In this document: positions 9,339-16,379 of the stretch, in pieces
How the letters are laid out: the number at the start of each line of letters is the position of its first letter
How positions within the stretch are numbered: the first letter of the stretch is position 1
Origin: Clostridium uliginosum
GTDB taxonomy: Bacteria; Bacillota; Clostridia; Clostridiales; Clostridiaceae
DNA length: 64,000 nucleotides
Direction of reading: 5' to 3'
Assembly (NCBI RefSeq): GCF_900112485.1
Contig: NZ_FOMG01000004.1
Location: 80,689 to 144,688, forward strand
Translations under genes and position numbers: made by a program
Notes under the pieces: generated by a model
Told to the model about the DNA's origin: nothing
Database searches by the model: none
The model's input: only the letters and a program-made list of their open reading frames with translations

Positions 9339-10277
9339 TTACTGTGCTTTTGCTTTTTTCATTTCTTCAATCATAACTGGAAGAATTTCTGCAACATTAC
9401 CAACAATACTTAAGTTGGCAACTTCAAATATTGGAGCCTCTTCATCTTTATTAATTGCAACGATATAACCTGAACCTGTCATTCCAGATGTATGTTGTGT
9501 TGCTCCAGAAATACCACATGCAATATATAGTTTTGGTGCTACAATCTTTCCTGATTGTCCAACTTGATGTGCACGAGAAATCCATCCATCCTCAATTGCG
9601 GGTCTTGTTGCACCAACTACACCACCAAGTACACGTGCTAATTCTTCAACAAGTTTAAAATTTTCTGCATTTCCCATTCCACGTCCACCAGAAACAATAA
9701 CTTCAGCTTCTTCTAAATTAACAGATTCAGAAATTTCTTTTACTACATCAACAATTTTTGTCTTAATAACATTAGCTGGAATTTCAACCTTCTTTTCTGT
9801 AACGCTTGCATTTGAAGCAGCTTCTGGCTTTGGAAAGCTTCCATTTCTAACTGTAACTATAGCAGTGCCTTCTACTTCAATATGTTCCAAAATTGTGCCG
9901 CCATAAGCTGGTCTGGTATATATAACTTTATCATGGCTTTTACTAATTCCTGTTACATCACTTACACATCCTAAACTCATTCGTCCAGCAATACGTGGTG
10001 CAATATTTTTAGCGAGTGCTGTATTAGCTAATAGAATAATATCTGGATTTTGTTCCTTAACAGTTTCTGCTAATACTTCTGTCAAAGTATCACAGCCATC
10101 CGCATTATCTGCAAAAATAACTGGAATTCCAAACGCTGCTACTGTATCTGCTAAAGCCCTGTTACCTACTACAAGAGCTGTTCCTTCTGCCTCTAATGCT
10201 TTTACTGCACTAATAAGTTCTAGGCTTCCTCCCAATACTTTTTCTCCATCTGTCTCAATAAACAATAATGCTTTCAT
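9339..10277 (-). CDS. etfA: electron transfer flavoprotein alpha subunit
   Basis: Protein of 312 residues. The C-terminal FAD-binding domain carries the EtfA signature (GATRPAIEDGWI, then GKIVAPKLYIACGISGATQH). There is no N-terminal ferredoxin-like extension, unlike some bifurcating partners. It forms a heterodimer with EtfB, encoded 21 bases upstream, and passes electrons between lactate dehydrogenase, NAD, ferredoxin and possibly the acyl-CoA dehydrogenase of this operon. The start follows AAAGGAAAGT. Confidence 0.93.
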   Translation of the reverse strand: MKALLFIETDGEKVLGGSLELISAVKALEAEGTALVVGNRALADTVAAFGIPVIFADNADGCDTLTEVLAETVKEQNPDIILLANTALAKNIAPRIAGRMSLGCVSDVTGISKSHDKVIYTRPAYGGTILEHIEVEGTAIVTVRNGSFPKPEAASNASVTEKKVEIPANVIKTKIVDVVKEISESVNLEEAEVIVSGGRGMGNAENFKLVEELARVLGGVVGATRPAIEDGWISRAHQVGQSGKIVAPKLYIACGISGATQHTSGMTGSGYIVAINKDEEAPIFEVANLSIVGNVAEILPVMIEEMKKAKAQ

Positions 10278-10298
10278 ACTTTCCTTTTCCCCCTTAAT

Positions 10299-11084
10299 TT
10301 AGATTGCCTTATCCTTTTTCATTTGTTCCATAACAGCACTTACTGCAAGCACAGCATCTTTCTCTTTAATCTTGATACCAGCTTCTTTCTTAGGAGGTTC
10401 AACATATTGAATGCAACATACTTTTGCTTGTTTTACCTCTCCAATTTCTGCTGCTGAGTAAGTTGGAATTACTGCCTTACGACTTGCCATCTTAGTTTTA
10501 ATAGTAGGGTAACGTGGATCATAATTTGGTTTACTTACTGTTACTACTGCTGGTGATTTTAAAGAAACTAAATTATATCCTTCATCAGTTTCTTGATGAA
10601 CTTCCAAATCATTATCTTTTAGACCTATTTCAATTGCACTACTTACAAAACCCATTTTAAGTTTTTCAGCAAGCATTGCTCCAACCTCACCAGTAATTTC
10701 ATCTGTAGATTCCTTTCCACAAAGAATTAAATCAAATTTTTTACCCTTGTCCTTTTCAATTTTATTAATAGCATCTGCCAAAACATGAGCTGTTCCAAGG
10801 GAGTCTAAATCTGCATATAAATCATCTTTTACAAAAAATGCTTCTTTAGCTCCTACAGAAAGACAATTTTTCAAGGTGTTTAAAGAATCTTCTGCTCCAA
10901 CTGTTAATACACTTACTTGCCCTCCATGTGCTTCAGTCAAGCGGACTGCTAGCTCTAATGCATATGTATCAAATGCATTTGCTACCAAACTCACTCCACT
11001 TAACTTGGGTTTTTTAGCTTCCTTATCCAAATGAATTTCAACAGAGTCATCTGGAACTTGTTTTACACATAACATAATTTCCAT
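10299..11084 (-). CDS. etfB: electron transfer flavoprotein beta subunit
   Basis: Protein of 261 residues with the EtfB start (MLCVKQVPDDS) and the nucleotide-binding segment CGKESTDEITGEVG. It is the first gene of the lactate operon, with ribosome site GGGGAG seven bases before the ATG. In bifurcating Etf-lactate dehydrogenase complexes EtfB holds the bifurcating FAD and NAD site. A sigma-A promoter and LldR-like operator lie 145-200 bases upstream. Confidence 0.93.
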   Translation of the reverse strand: MEIMLCVKQVPDDSVEIHLDKEAKKPKLSGVSLVANAFDTYALELAVRLTEAHGGQVSVLTVGAEDSLNTLKNCLSVGAKEAFFVKDDLYADLDSLGTAHVLADAINKIEKDKGKKFDLILCGKESTDEITGEVGAMLAEKLKMGFVSSAIEIGLKDNDLEVHQETDEGYNLVSLKSPAVVTVSKPNYDPRYPTIKTKMASRKAVIPTYSAAEIGEVKQAKVCCIQYVEPPKKEAGIKIKEKDAVLAVSAVMEQMKKDKAI

Positions 11085-11142
11085 GTTTTTTCTCCCCTTT
11101 ACCCTTTACATTAATTTAATGATATTAGCGATTTTATTAACA

Positions 11143-11190
11143 TTATTTTCCTAGATTTAATATATTCCTAGGATCAAAGATAATTTTCCT
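11143..11190 (-). pseudogene. C-terminal shard of a GlcD-family oxidase in etfB leader
   Basis: The minus strand reads KIIFDPRNILNLGK and then a TAA stop. This matches the family ending (K.FDPnnIlNPGK) seen in the intact gene at 5858-7294. It lies inside the etfB 5' leader and suggests that another lactate dehydrogenase-like gene once preceded etfB. Confidence 0.55.
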
Positions 11191-11229
11191 CCTATAAATT
11201 CATACATACTTATCGTACCAATCATAAAT

Positions 11230-11240
11230 AGGTCTGACCA
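11230..11240 (-). promoter_or_regulatory. LldR/GntR-like operator at etfB promoter
   Basis: AGGTCTGACCA, a TGGTnnnACCA-like palindrome, is placed about 5-15 bases downstream of the predicted transcription start, where a bound repressor would block initiation. It resembles the site at 9100-9110. No GntR regulator gene is in the window. Confidence 0.5.
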
Positions 11241-11252
11241 ATTTGTGATTTC

Positions 11253-11281
11253 ATTATATCTCCTCAAATACTGCTTGTAAA
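11253..11281 (-). promoter_or_regulatory. promoter of lactate operon
   Basis: On the minus strand TTTACA (11281-11276) and TATAAT (11258-11253) are separated by exactly 17 bases. The predicted start is near 11246, giving an etfB leader of about 160 bases. Confidence 0.7.
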
Positions 11282-11527
11282 CAATTGTTAATAATTTAAC
11301 AGTAAATGTTTACATTAGTAATTTTCTCTATTATAAAAAGTTATATATATAAGTACTTAAATCAATTTTTACATCATTGATTTAAAGTAATTTTTTTTCT
11401 TAATACCCTTATTTTTATATTTATTGTTAAATTAATAACATACTCATATCAAAAAAATATTTAGATTATTAACATGACATGACTTGCATTAATAATCTAA
11501 ATTTAATTAATTAATCTTATCTGCTAT

Positions 11528-11727
11528 CTATTTTTTTTTGTAAAACATGCCATTAAAAAATATTTTATCCTTTAGAATTATTATCTTAGTTCCATACTCA
11601 TTGGTGATTTTTTTAGATCTTCCGCCACTAGCTGGAATTTTATAAAGATTTTCATTGTCTGAATAATTTACATAATACACATATTCTTTGCTTACATTTA
11701 TAAATGTAGCTTTGTTATTAGATTAGC
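11528..11727 (-). pseudogene. C-terminal remnant of a DUF5050-like protein
   Basis: An open frame of about 65 codons without a start reads YVYYVNYSDNENLYKIPASG followed by KKITN and ends KDKIFFNGMFYKKK, stop. The pattern of YY..yssd..nLYKi...G....i resembles DUF5050/beta-propeller-like surface proteins. An in-frame stop upstream removes the rest. The region 11282-11527 holds nothing else recognisable. Confidence 0.5.
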
Positions 11728-11776
11728 AAGTTCAGTCATTCTTCCTTCACAAATACCCCCGGGGGTCTTTGGCTTT

Positions 11777-11919
11777 AAAAGATAGGATCTTTATCTGGTG
11801 GAGAAAAAAATATACTTCAATTAGCTAAAGTTTCTGCTGGTAAATCAAACATTTTGCTTCTAGATGAACCGACAAGTCATTTAGATACCTATTCGCAAAT
11901 AGCACTTGAAAAAGCCATA
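11777..11919 (+). pseudogene. 143-base internal copy of the ABC-F gene
   Basis: Identical to 1587-1729 at 142 of 143 positions (G1663 becomes T11853). It covers the LSGGE signature to Walker B part of the second ATPase domain. Both ends stop sharply. The right end lies seven bases from a palindromic repeat (11926-11996). It has no start codon and cannot encode a functional protein. Confidence 0.9.
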
Positions 11920-11925
11920 GTTGCA

Positions 11926-11996
11926 TAAGGCACTAGCAAAAAATAACAAGTCAGTATTCTAGTATACTTCACTTGTTATTTTCTTTCTAGTGCCTA
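11926..11996. repeat. AGGCACAT-family palindromic element, copy 1
   Basis: Ends AAGGCACTAG and CTAGTGCCT pair, and inner AAATAACAAGT pairs with ACTTGTTATTT, giving one long hairpin. A full-length copy of the family described under 39617-39765. Confidence 0.8.
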
Positions 11997-12038
11997 ACTG
12001 AAATTTATTCTTTTAGCAAAACAACAGCAGGACTATTC

Positions 12039-12142
12039 TCATATCCTGCTGTTGCCTTCTTTACATTGCATAAGTTCTTTTGTTGCACTCTTATTGTCAT
12101 CTATAACCTTTATTACTGACACATCATCTATAATCTTGGTAT
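12039..12142 (-). pseudogene. shard of the retropepsin-partner gene
   Basis: Reads IIDDVSVIKVIDDNKSATKE then a few residues and a stop. It is similar to CIDDVAVVKVLDDDEATEVL in the intact small gene at 13498-13743. Its end overlaps a perfect hairpin CAACAGCAGGA/TCCTGCTGTTG (12022-12054) that could serve as terminator. Confidence 0.5.
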
Positions 12143-12148
12143 TATTAT

Positions 12149-12818
12149 CTAATTTAATTCTTTTTTAATGTTCTCAACCTCTTCAATACTTAGTCCAGTT
12201 CCTTTAACAATCATATCAACATCTAATCCCATTATCAAAAAATTCTTAGCATTTTTTATTGTTGCTTCTTTTATTCCTTCTTTTATTCCTTCTTCCTTTG
12301 CACTTTTTAATCTTGTCATTTGATCATGAAGTTCTGCTTCTCTTGATTCATAGGCTGCTCTTGCCTTATCATCTTTACTTATAACTTCAAGAATATTATA
12401 GGCTTTTCTTATTTTCTCATTTTTTTCTGCTAACATTTTAAACGCCTCCTTATTTCTTGCTTGTAAGTAGAGAACCCGAATCTATGATTTGTTGTGAATC
12501 ACTTACTCAGCGAACGAATGTGAGTCGAGTTTCCTATAGAACAATAGGTTCATCTTCATCTTTAGGAACGTTATCGTCAAATAACTTTGGTAGTTCTAGA
12601 TAATGAATCTCTAACACATCAGTTAATTTTTGATTGGTTTCATCCTCTGTTATATGAAAACTTGTATGAAGTTTGTTTATTTCTATGCAGTTAAAATCAA
12701 CTATATTTATAGTGATACATTTTTCGAGTTTATCATATGTATCTCCTGATTTTATTTGACCATTATACATCTTGCTCCAATAAAATAAGGTTCTTTCATT
12801 TCCAAATTTAACCACCAC
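12149..12818 (-). pseudogene. broken Rpn-family nuclease/transposase-like gene
   Basis: Two open frames, 12818-12534 (94 codons, GTG) and 12436-12149 (95 codons), are the middle and C-terminal parts of one Rpn/PD-(D/E)XK-transposase-family protein. The first part has RTLFYWSKMYNGQ and the second AEKNEKIRKAYNILE and the family's EGIKEGIKEATIKNAKNFL tail. The N-terminal catalytic domain is missing, and about 80 unrelated bases interrupt the frame at 12455-12533. Rpn proteins promote RecA-independent recombination by nicking DNA. This copy should be inactive. Confidence 0.7.
12455..12533 (-). repeat. about 80-base insertion in Rpn pseudogene
   Basis: The homology breaks after EPIVL and resumes at NKEAFKMLAEKN. 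The intervening segment has a higher GC content than its host and does not fit the protein in any frame. It contains CTCACATTCGTTCGCTGAG, itself partly palindromic. Probably a small non-autonomous insertion; boundaries are approximate. Confidence 0.4.
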
Positions 12819-13008
12819 ACCTTAAATATATTTATACTTTTATTATATACCATACAGTGCTTTTCTTAAACAAAAACTAAGATATGGAGCTTTAGATAAT
12901 AATTCCATTAGTTTTTGCTAAATCTCAATCTTATAACAATATCATTTCTATAAATATTCATCTTTTATATTAAATTATCACACCTATAGCAATGCTTTTT
13001 GGGGGAAA

Positions 13009-13052
13009 TAAATGTACCTCAGAGGTCATTCCGAGGTCCTAGGGACTGAGGT
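13009..13052. repeat. GACCTcagAGGTC-type palindrome
   Basis: GTACCTCAGAGGTC is followed by CCGAGGTCCTAGGGACTGAGG. It shares the GTAC/ACCTCAGAGGT core with 15931-15963 and 16206-16320. The surrounding non-coding stretch 12819-13117 shows nothing else. Confidence 0.4.
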
Positions 13053-13117
13053 TTCTAACTTAAATTAGTATAAATTTAAGTTTAGCTATATTTCTATTAA
13101 ACATATTATATATATGC

Positions 13118-13501
13118 TTAATTATCTACTTCTAATATTAATTCTTTAAGGTTTATGCTCACGCCTAATTTTAGTAATACATCAAGTCCTAATAAACCAT
13201 TTATAGAACCCTCTTCATCTATCATTCCAAAATCTATACTAACATCTTCAAGTTTATTATTTCCAATACTTATGGTATCAATATTCTTTCTGTATGCATA
13301 ATGTTCTCCACCTATACCATACATAGTAATAAAATTATCATTTGCTTCCGCCTTAACGCCTATATCTGCAACAACATCGGGGCTTAGTATTGTATGTGCT
13401 GCTCCAGTATCCAACACTACATCCTTAACCAATAACTTTTTTCCTCTATATTGAATATTTATATTAGTGAATAACAATCCATGTTCATATCTCAATTTCA
13501 T
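13118..13501 (-). CDS. retropepsin-like aspartic protease
   Basis: Small protein of 127 residues with the aspartic protease motif DTGA (Asp31-Ala34) in VVLDTGAAHTILS, and the hydrophobic segment GLLGLDVLLKLG near the end that matches the second retropepsin motif. Such single-domain proteases work as dimers. The start codon overlaps the upstream gene's stop by four bases (ATGA), so the two are translated together. The substrate is unknown. The sequence looks intact although the neighbourhood is full of gene remnants. Confidence 0.75.
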   Translation of the reverse strand: MKLRYEHGLLFTNINIQYRGKKLLVKDVVLDTGAAHTILSPDVVADIGVKAEANDNFITMYGIGGEHYAYRKNIDTISIGNNKLEDVSIDFGMIDEEGSINGLLGLDVLLKLGVSINLKELILEVDN

Positions 13502-13743
13502 CTTACAATACCTCTTAATATCGGCATTTGTACTATATCCATTTCCAGCTTTTCCTTAGATGTATGATAAACAAAGTCCTTGCCTTTGCATTTAACTAAA
13601 ACTTCAGTTGCTTCATCATCATCTAATACTTTTACAACAGCAACATCATCAATACATTTCTTATTGTCCTCAATATGCTCTTTTAAACTTTTAAGAAGAA
13701 TAAACTTATCTGGATATGTACTTCTAACATCATTCCAGTTCAT
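13498..13743 (-). CDS. small protein paired with retropepsin-like protease
   Basis: 81 residues, charged, no known domain, signal or membrane segment. It begins MNWNDVRSTYPDKFILL and has a central (D/N)DVAVVKVLDDDEAT stretch. A GGGAGG site lies ten bases before the ATG. It overlaps the protease gene by four bases. A shard of a related gene lies at 12039-12142, so the pair has been duplicated locally. It could be the protease's partner, substrate or inhibitor; this is inference from coupling only. Confidence 0.6.
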   Translation of the reverse strand: MNWNDVRSTYPDKFILLKSLKEHIEDNKKCIDDVAVVKVLDDDEATEVLVKCKGKDFVYHTSKEKLEMDIVQMPILRGIVR

Positions 13744-13794
13744 AACATCAATACCTCCCTCTAAACTATGTTACACTTATTATATCATAGTTGC

Positions 13795-14253
13795 TTAAAG
13801 TTCAGCTCCTGTTATACCATCATTATACGAAATAAAATTCCATAAGTTATCCATTGAATCATAAATTTCATCATAAATTATATCTTCATGAACTATCTTT
13901 TCTATTGTTTTTCCTTCAATTAATAATTCTATTTCCTGTTTAGTTTTAGTATCTGCTTTTTCTATAAGACTTTTAACTATGCTGTTTGAACTTGTATTTG
14001 CCCAGTACGATGATGGAAATATACTTTTATCCACTACTAAATCTTTTATAAATCTTACTGCACTCCATGGATTATAGACTTCAGCATCTCCAAAAATATA
14101 TCCATTATACCATTCTTTTATCAAAGTTTCTCTTTCATTCAAGTCATAATCTCCAAGCATTTTACTTACTTCTTCTTGAGTGAATCCAAAATATTCATCA
14201 TAAGATTTATTTAATATTGAGATAATTTCTAAATTATTTAACCCTGTAAAAAT
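13795..14253 (-). pseudogene. internal fragment of AAA-ATPase/PD-(D/E)XK gene
   Basis: Bases 13828-14253 match the middle of the intact gene at 34556-36229 (about 35124-35549) at roughly 96% identity, 18 mismatches counted. It starts in IFTGLNNLEIISILNKSYDE and ends in MDNLWNF. Both the N-terminal ATPase core and the C-terminal nuclease are missing. An ATG within it opens a 121-codon frame that runs out into unrelated sequence. Confidence 0.85.
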
Positions 14254-14312
14254 CCTTTCCTATTAATTATAGCCGTACTTCTCCTTACTACGAAAGTAAA
14301 TAGTATGTTGTA

Positions 14313-14364
14313 TAATATAAAACACTAGCCTGATATTAATATATTAAGCTAGTGTTATTTTAAA
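14313..14364 (-). terminator. terminator of zeta-like toxin gene
   Basis: AACACTAGC (14321-14329) pairs with GCTAGTGTT (14348-14356) and the minus strand continues TTTTATATT. It overlaps the stop codon of the kinase gene. Confidence 0.6.
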
Positions 14365-14918
14365 ATTGAACTACTCCATTTAGAAATTATATCTCTTCTC
14401 CATATAACCATTCCATTACATATATAAGCTATATGTTTAAATTTATTTGTGTTATCATATATATTAATTTCATCACATACATCTAATACTTCTTTTAAAT
14501 TATCCAGCGATTCATAATATCTTCTTTCTATAACATCTTCTGGTATTCCATGACCACCTTTTAAAACTCTAAGTTTAACTCTTTCTTTAGCAATGTCAGG
14601 ATTGTCTACTCCTATATAATTCATAACTACATAAAAACCTTTTTCTTTTACTTTTTTTATATTTCTAACAATGCTTTTACCTGAAAGAGTCGTTTCTTGA
14701 TTAAATGATATATCATTCTTTATATAGTCGTTTATAAGTTTTATTGCTTCTCTTGCACATTTAATTTGAAGATTATTATCTTCCCACGAACCTATTCTTG
14801 CTACCATTTCATCTGTATTTATTCTTTTTTCATTTTTATTTCTTTCATAATAAATAGACTTATATATTGAAGTTTTTCCAGCACCATTAACACCTGCAAA
14901 TACAGTATACGTAGCCAC
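14355..14918 (-). CDS. zeta-toxin-like P-loop kinase
   Basis: 187 residues with Walker A GVNGAGKTS (9-17) at the N-terminus, an INTDEM segment in the substrate region, and charged residues near 125-135 (RRYYESLDNL) typical of zeta/PezT kinases. Family members phosphorylate UDP-N-acetylglucosamine and block cell wall synthesis, or act as small-molecule kinases. The GTG start overlaps the upstream stop (TAGTG), indicating coupling to the 57-60-residue gene. Zeta homologues without proven toxicity are common, so the toxin role is inferred. Confidence 0.7.
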   Translation of the reverse strand: MATYTVFAGVNGAGKTSIYKSIYYERNKNEKRINTDEMVARIGSWEDNNLQIKCAREAIKLINDYIKNDISFNQETTLSGKSIVRNIKKVKEKGFYVVMNYIGVDNPDIAKERVKLRVLKGGHGIPEDVIERRYYESLDNLKEVLDVCDEINIYDNTNKFKHIAYICNGMVIWRRDIISKWSSSILK

Positions 14919-15091
14919 TATTTTTCACCTATTACTCTTTCTTGTTCCTTTTGTAATACCATATCTGATAAAGTAATATAAAAATCCTGTTCCTCTTTTG
15001 TTTTTGCCTCTTTAAATAAATTTTTTAAATCATAATATGAGCATCTTAGAAATTGATCATACAAATTATTTTGTTCATTTATCTTTTCCAT
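14918..15091 (-). CDS. small acidic partner, possible antitoxin
   Basis: About 57 residues, MEKINEQNNLYDQFLRCSYY..., charged and helical, with no DNA-binding motif. The ATG at 15091 has a better-spaced AAGG site than the one at 15100. Position and one-base overlap with the kinase gene suggest the antitoxin of a type II pair, like epsilon or PezA, but there is no clear similarity to either. Confidence 0.5.
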   Translation of the reverse strand: MEKINEQNNLYDQFLRCSYYDLKNLFKEAKTKEEQDFYITLSDMVLQKEQERVIGEK

Positions 15092-15216
15092 ATACCTCAT
15101 CCTTTCTTACTTATATTATATCTCAAATAGATATTATTTTTAACTATATTTGTATCCTTCGATAACTTTTTTATCTCAAACCTCACATATTTCTTATAAA
15201 ATGATGTACTATCTAT

Positions 15217-15690
15217 TTAATATAAACATTTCAGAACATCCATTTTTATATTAAATATTTTCTGAATTACAGCCCTAGGTTTTCTATTAAATTCTTCCAT
15301 AGAAAAATCATATAAACTCCCATTATATTCTACATTAATTTTATCATCTTTTATACGAATCTTCATTCCTTCTATAGAAAAGCCCTCAATGCTACTGTTT
15401 TTATTTAAAATTTACTATATTCTCTCCAAACAATTCACTCTTATTTACTATATATTTAAAATATCTTGGAGCATTCCATTTCCTAGTATCATTATATAAA
15501 ACATAGTAACTATTGCTGAAACATTAAAACCCTTTTTATTTTTCTTGTCTTTCTTATTTAAGTTTCTAACTTGATACTTAGATATTGTTATTTTATTTTC
15601 AAACCTACCCCATTTTTCAATCTCAAACCTATAGTATAAACTTTCATCATCCTTTGGCAGCTCATGTATTTCATTTTTTTTAGTAAATTA
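15217..15690 (-). pseudogene. frameshifted gene of unknown function
   Basis: On the minus strand KDDESLYYRFEIEKWGRFEN opens a frame that, after a frameshift near 15510, continues as YNDTRKWNAPRYFKYIVNKS. After a stop it resumes as IEGFSIEGMKIRIKDDK and ends RAVIQKIFNIKMDVLKCLY. Together the pieces give about 140 residues of one decayed protein. I do not recognise the family. Confidence 0.45.
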
Positions 15691-15732
15691 ACTTGTTGTG
15701 CTAGTTAAAAATATACTTACAATATTTTTAAT

Positions 15733-15835
15733 ATTGCATATTCTAATATGGCTTACCATAAATATTCTGAAGAATATTAGAATATCTATTCTAAACCATA
15801 TTACCATATATATTCTTCAGAATATGTGCTAAAAA
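15733..15835. repeat. decayed AT-rich palindrome of the 70-base family
   Basis: Contains ATTCTTCAGAATAT and TATTCTGAAGAATATT, the same core found in the 70-base element at 41301-41370 and 50767-50836 and in 30278-30400. It can fold into several overlapping hairpins. Confidence 0.5.
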
Positions 15836-15930
15836 TGCGGGTTTAAAAACTTATGTTACAAAACTGAACATATTTAATTAGCACAATGCGTTAATATTAC
15901 TTTTAAATAAATTTTTAAACACTTTAGGTT

Positions 15931-15963
15931 GCTTGTACTTGGAAATATTTAGACCTGAGAGGT
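15931..15963 (+). repeat. GCTTGTAC...GACCTgagAGGTC dispersed repeat
   Basis: GCTTGTACTTGGAAATATTT is followed directly by AGACCTGAGAGGTC. The same order is seen at 16247-16279. Confidence 0.5.
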
Positions 15964-16205
15964 CTTTGCATGACTTAGGCGTGCTTGCTAATTATGAACA
16001 TAAATTTAAAGAGATAGCTTGACTACTTTTTAGAAAGTATCAACTGTCTCTTTAATTCTTACGACTAGTTTTAAATTTTAAATATTATATTTTATTTGTC
16101 AGTAATATTATCCTAATTTGCTCATGGCACAGACGCCTTTGTGAATGTTAACCCACTTGCTAAAGATGACTTATCGACTCTAATTATTTCTATATTAATT
16201 CAAAA

Positions 16206-16320
16206 CTTGTACCTGGAGTTCTTTGTACTCCCCCAAGGTATTTGTTCCTTGTACCTGTAAAATATTGGACCTCAGAGGTAGTGGTCGGGAGTTTACGAGC
16301 GACTTGCTTAGAATGCCAAG
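16206..16320 (+). repeat. GTAC/GACCT dispersed repeat, double copy
   Basis: CTTGTACCTGGAGT with an ACTCC arm is followed by a second unit CCTTGTACCTG...GGACCTCAGAGGT (16247-16279). Similar to 15931-15963, 13009-13052 and, in part, 27-46. Confidence 0.45.
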
Positions 16321-16379
16321 TCTCTTTAACTATTTATCTGTTATTTAGTTTTATCTATTCCTTGTTCTTGATATTTTAT

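Larger units (their letters stand above)
15836..16379. other. non-coding region with repeats
   Basis: About 540 bases between the pseudogene and the helicase operon. It holds two GACCT-type repeats and an imperfect hairpin AAAGAGA/TCTCTTT (16008-16053). The stretch 16060-16205 shows nothing recognisable. Open frames here run through the repeats and are not convincing genes. Confidence 0.5.

Noticed and set aside
12149..12818. Two separate small genes
   Set aside because: They are adjacent parts of one Rpn-family protein separated by an insert, so a pseudogene is the better reading.
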